Source: Candidatus Liptonbacteria bacterium RIFCSPLOWO2_01_FULL_53_13 (lineage in GTDB: Bacteria > Patescibacteriota > Minisyncoccia > UBA6257 > 2-01-FULL-56-20). Taken from it: a stretch of DNA of 6,899 nucleotides. Under the pieces are notes generated by a model. The model saw only the letters and a program-made list of their open reading frames with translations, ran no database searches and was not told the origin of the DNA. How positions within the stretch are numbered: position 1 is the first letter of the stretch; every line of letters starts with the position of its first letter. Positions 5,339 through 6,899 of the stretch are shown here, in pieces. A program made the translations under genes and the position numbers. Location: NCBI GenBank assembly GCA_001818895.1, contig MHLB01000056.1, positions 1 to 6,899 on the forward strand, given 5' to 3'.

Positions 5339-6899
5339 ATGAAAGGGAAACAAGCGAACATAGTTTTCATCTTCGCCGCGGTTTTTTGTGCCGTCATATT
5401 CGCGCGCACTACGCACGCCGCTACGAGGACTATTGCAGATGGAGGAGGCAACTACAATTCCACGGGCACGTGGGTTGAGGGCGCTGTGCCCACGTCAGCC
5501 GACGACGTGGTTGCCACGCCTACCTCCGGTCAGTTGACGGTGAACGTTGCTTCCGCCGCCAAGACGATTGATTTTACGAACTATACGAACACGCTCACGA
5601 TGGATGCGGCGCTCACGGTGAGCGGAAACGTCACGCTCGTCGCGGCAATGACCATCTCCGGTGCCTCCAACCTTATCGTGAGTACTACCGCGACAATTAA
5701 TTCCAACGGTAAAACATGGCCAAACGGATTAACCCTCTCAGCCACTACCGCCGCCGCCACGACCATTACCCTCTCAAGCGACCTCACTGTGAGTGGCACC
5801 CTGTCGCTGCTCTCAGCTAGCAACCGAATCCTCACCATCAACAGCTCTACGATCAATGCGGCCGGCAATCTGGGAGTGGGAGATGCTGATGGCTACAGTG
5901 GCGCCATACTTGGCACAACCAACATCGTATTGAACGGCACCGGCACCTGGTCAACGACTCCCGGGACGGCCCCGCTCCGCAACAACCTGACCATCAATAC
6001 CTCCGGCACCATTACTGTTTCCGGGAACGTCTACTACAACACCGGCACTCTCACATACACCGCGGGGACAGTCGTCACCACCGGCTCAACGCTGAACGTC
6101 GGCGCATCCGCCACACTCAACACCACCGGCATCACGTGGAACAATGTGGCCTTGGCGGGCATATCTCCCACCCCTATCACCATTACTCTGGCAAGCAACC
6201 TGACCGTCAACGGCACTACGACTCTGCTGTCAAGGGATAACAACACCCTGACTATCAACAGCTCTACGATCAATGCGGCCGGCAATCTGGTAGTGGGAGA
6301 TAGTGGTGGCTACAGTGGCGCCATCACCGGCACAACCAACATTGTATTGAACGGCACCAGCACTTGGTCAACGAGCGTCGGGACGGCCCCGCTCGGCAAC
6401 AACCTGACCATCAATACCTCCGGCACCATTACTGTTTCCGGGAACGTCTACTACAACACCGGCACCCTGACCTATACCGCGGGCACGGTGGTCACTACCG
6501 GCTCCACGCTCAATGTCGCAGCGGCGACGACGCTCAACACCACCGGCATCACGTGGAACAATGTGGCCTTGGCGGGCAGTAGCGCGACGATTACCCTGGC
6601 AAGCAACCTGACCGTCAACGGCACTACGACTCTGCTGTCATACAACAACAACACCCTGACTATCAACAGCTCTACGATCAATGCGGCCGGCAATCTGGTA
6701 GTGGGAGATAGTAATAGCCTTAGCGGCCCCATCACCGGCACAACCAACATCATATTGAACGGCACCGGCACCTGGTCAACGACTCCCGGGACGGCCATAC
6801 TCAAAAACAACCTGACCATCAATACCTCCGGCACCATTACTGTTTCCGGGAACGTCTACTACAACACCGGCACCCTGACCTATACCGCGGGCACGGTGG
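5339..6899 (+). CDS. Exported Thr/Asn-rich repeat surface protein (partial, 3' open)
   Basis: The frame is open for 520 codons from ATG 5339 to the window edge. Residues 1-27 form a signal peptide (MKGKQ, hydrophobic core, cleavage likely after TTHA). Residues ~34-58, with GGGNYNSTGTWVEG and then PTSADDVV, look like the N-terminal cap often seen before beta-solenoid repeats in secreted bacterial proteins (recognised by eye). From residue 142 the protein consists of long repeats: 142-280, 281-416 and 417-520 (cut off). Each contains short alternating strands such as LTINSSTINAAGNL and NLTINTSGTITVSGNVYY, rich in Thr, Asn, Ser and Gly with few charged residues and no Cys beyond the signal peptide. 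This suggests a right-handed beta-helix or similar stalk exposed at the cell surface; adhesion is a guess. The C-terminal anchor is not in the window. The gene has its own promoter and is unlikely to belong to the wall operon. Start chosen because the signal peptide begins there. Confidence 0.88.
   Translation, partial: MKGKQANIVFIFAAVFCAVIFARTTHAATRTIADGGGNYNSTGTWVEGAVPTSADDVVATPTSGQLTVNVASAAKTIDFTNYTNTLTMDAALTVSGNVTLVAAMTISGASNLIVSTTATINSNGKTWPNGLTLSATTAAATTITLSSDLTVSGTLSLLSASNRILTINSSTINAAGNLGVGDADGYSGAILGTTNIVLNGTGTWSTTPGTAPLRNNLTINTSGTITVSGNVYYNTGTLTYTAGTVVTTGSTLNVGASATLNTTGITWNNVALAGISPTPITITLASNLTVNGTTTLLSRDNNTLTINSSTINAAGNLVVGDSGGYSGAITGTTNIVLNGTSTWSTSVGTAPLGNNLTINTSGTITVSGNVYYNTGTLTYTAGTVVTTGSTLNVAAATTLNTTGITWNNVALAGSSATITLASNLTVNGTTTLLSYNNNTLTINSSTINAAGNLVVGDSNSLSGPITGTTNIILNGTGTWSTTPGTAILKNNLTINTSGTITVSGNVYYNTGTLTYTAGTV
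5762..6178 (+). repeat. Surface-protein repeat unit 1 (417 bp, 139 codons)
   Basis: First full unit, starting at TITL codons and ending before the same codons at 6179. It shares an identical 68-base block (5981-6048) with the other two units. Its first ~60 bases are the most diverged of the three, and the DNA before it (5455-5761) is only loosely similar, so the array grows more uniform away from the N-terminus. Confidence 0.85.
6179..6586 (+). repeat. Surface-protein repeat unit 2 (408 bp, 136 codons)
   Basis: Second full unit. It differs in length from unit 1 by nine bases, located at the unit end (ISPTPI replaced by SSA before the next TITL), so the frame is kept. Bases 6398-6491 are identical over 94 positions to 6806-6899 of unit 3. 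Confidence 0.85.
6587..6899 (+). repeat. Surface-protein repeat unit 3 (cut by window edge)
   Basis: The third unit begins at the TITL codons at 6587 and is truncated after 313 bases. It is nearly identical to unit 2 apart from short variable patches (LSYNNNT, GDSNSLSGP, GTAILKNN). More units probably follow. Confidence 0.85.

Noticed and set aside
5148..5342. 64-codon + strand frame across the intergenic inverted repeat
   Set aside because: It starts with GTG, consists of the palindromic DNA and promoter region, and runs past the start of the surface-protein gene. No protein-like signal.
5581..6837. Val/Leu-rich minus-strand frames 5581-5868, 6034-6285 and 6472-6837 that look like repeated hydrophobic proteins
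   Set aside because: They mirror the Thr/Asn codons of the surface-protein repeats. The + strand frame is continuous from a signal peptide through all units, while the minus frames are interrupted between units.

Overview
The window reads as a chromosomal piece of a Patescibacteria/CPR bacterium, most likely a Parcubacteria-type lineage. The indications are compact, co-directional genes, coding DNA of roughly 50-55% GC, no recognisable Shine-Dalgarno sequence before any start, AT-rich intergenic short-period repeats, and a cell-wall gene set (YkuD plus S11 fusion, divergent MraY) together with a Thr/Asn/Gly-rich repeat surface protein. The lineage call is inference; no marker gene here fixes it. 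TAG, TAA and TGA all appear as stops and no gene has an internal TGA, so nothing points to a recoded genetic code.

Layout, all on the + strand: (1) 1-87, gene-free leader with a 7-nt and an 8-nt periodic array. (2) 88-1446, membrane-anchored L,D-transpeptidase fused to a D-Ala-D-Ala carboxypeptidase. (3) 1483-2295 scpA and 2302-2874 scpB, the kleisin and winged-helix partners of the SMC condensin. (4) 2905-3933, a second, secreted D-Ala-D-Ala carboxypeptidase. (5) 3938-4056, an element with 7-nt arrays in inverted orientation at its two ends. (6) 4061-5137 mraY, lipid I synthesis. (7) 5138-5338, a GC-rich intergenic region with a long inverted repeat and a consensus -10 box. (8) 5339 to the window edge, an open-ended exported protein with ~136-139-residue repeats. 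The window stops inside the third repeat.

The first five genes form a chromosome-segregation and cell-wall block. MraY makes the lipid-linked precursor, the two carboxypeptidases trim stem peptides, the L,D-transpeptidase domain would cross-link the resulting tetrapeptides, and ScpAB works with SMC in segregation. A scpA-scpB-dacB neighbourhood is also known in Bacillus. The last gene has its own promoter and is probably a separate unit.

The most unusual signals are the family of heptanucleotide arrays (core CTAAT/ATTAG) that fills the gaps between genes and supplies stop codons, the fusion enzyme with altered YkuD and KTG motifs, the substituted catalytic-site motifs of MraY, and the nearly identical DNA repeats of the surface protein.
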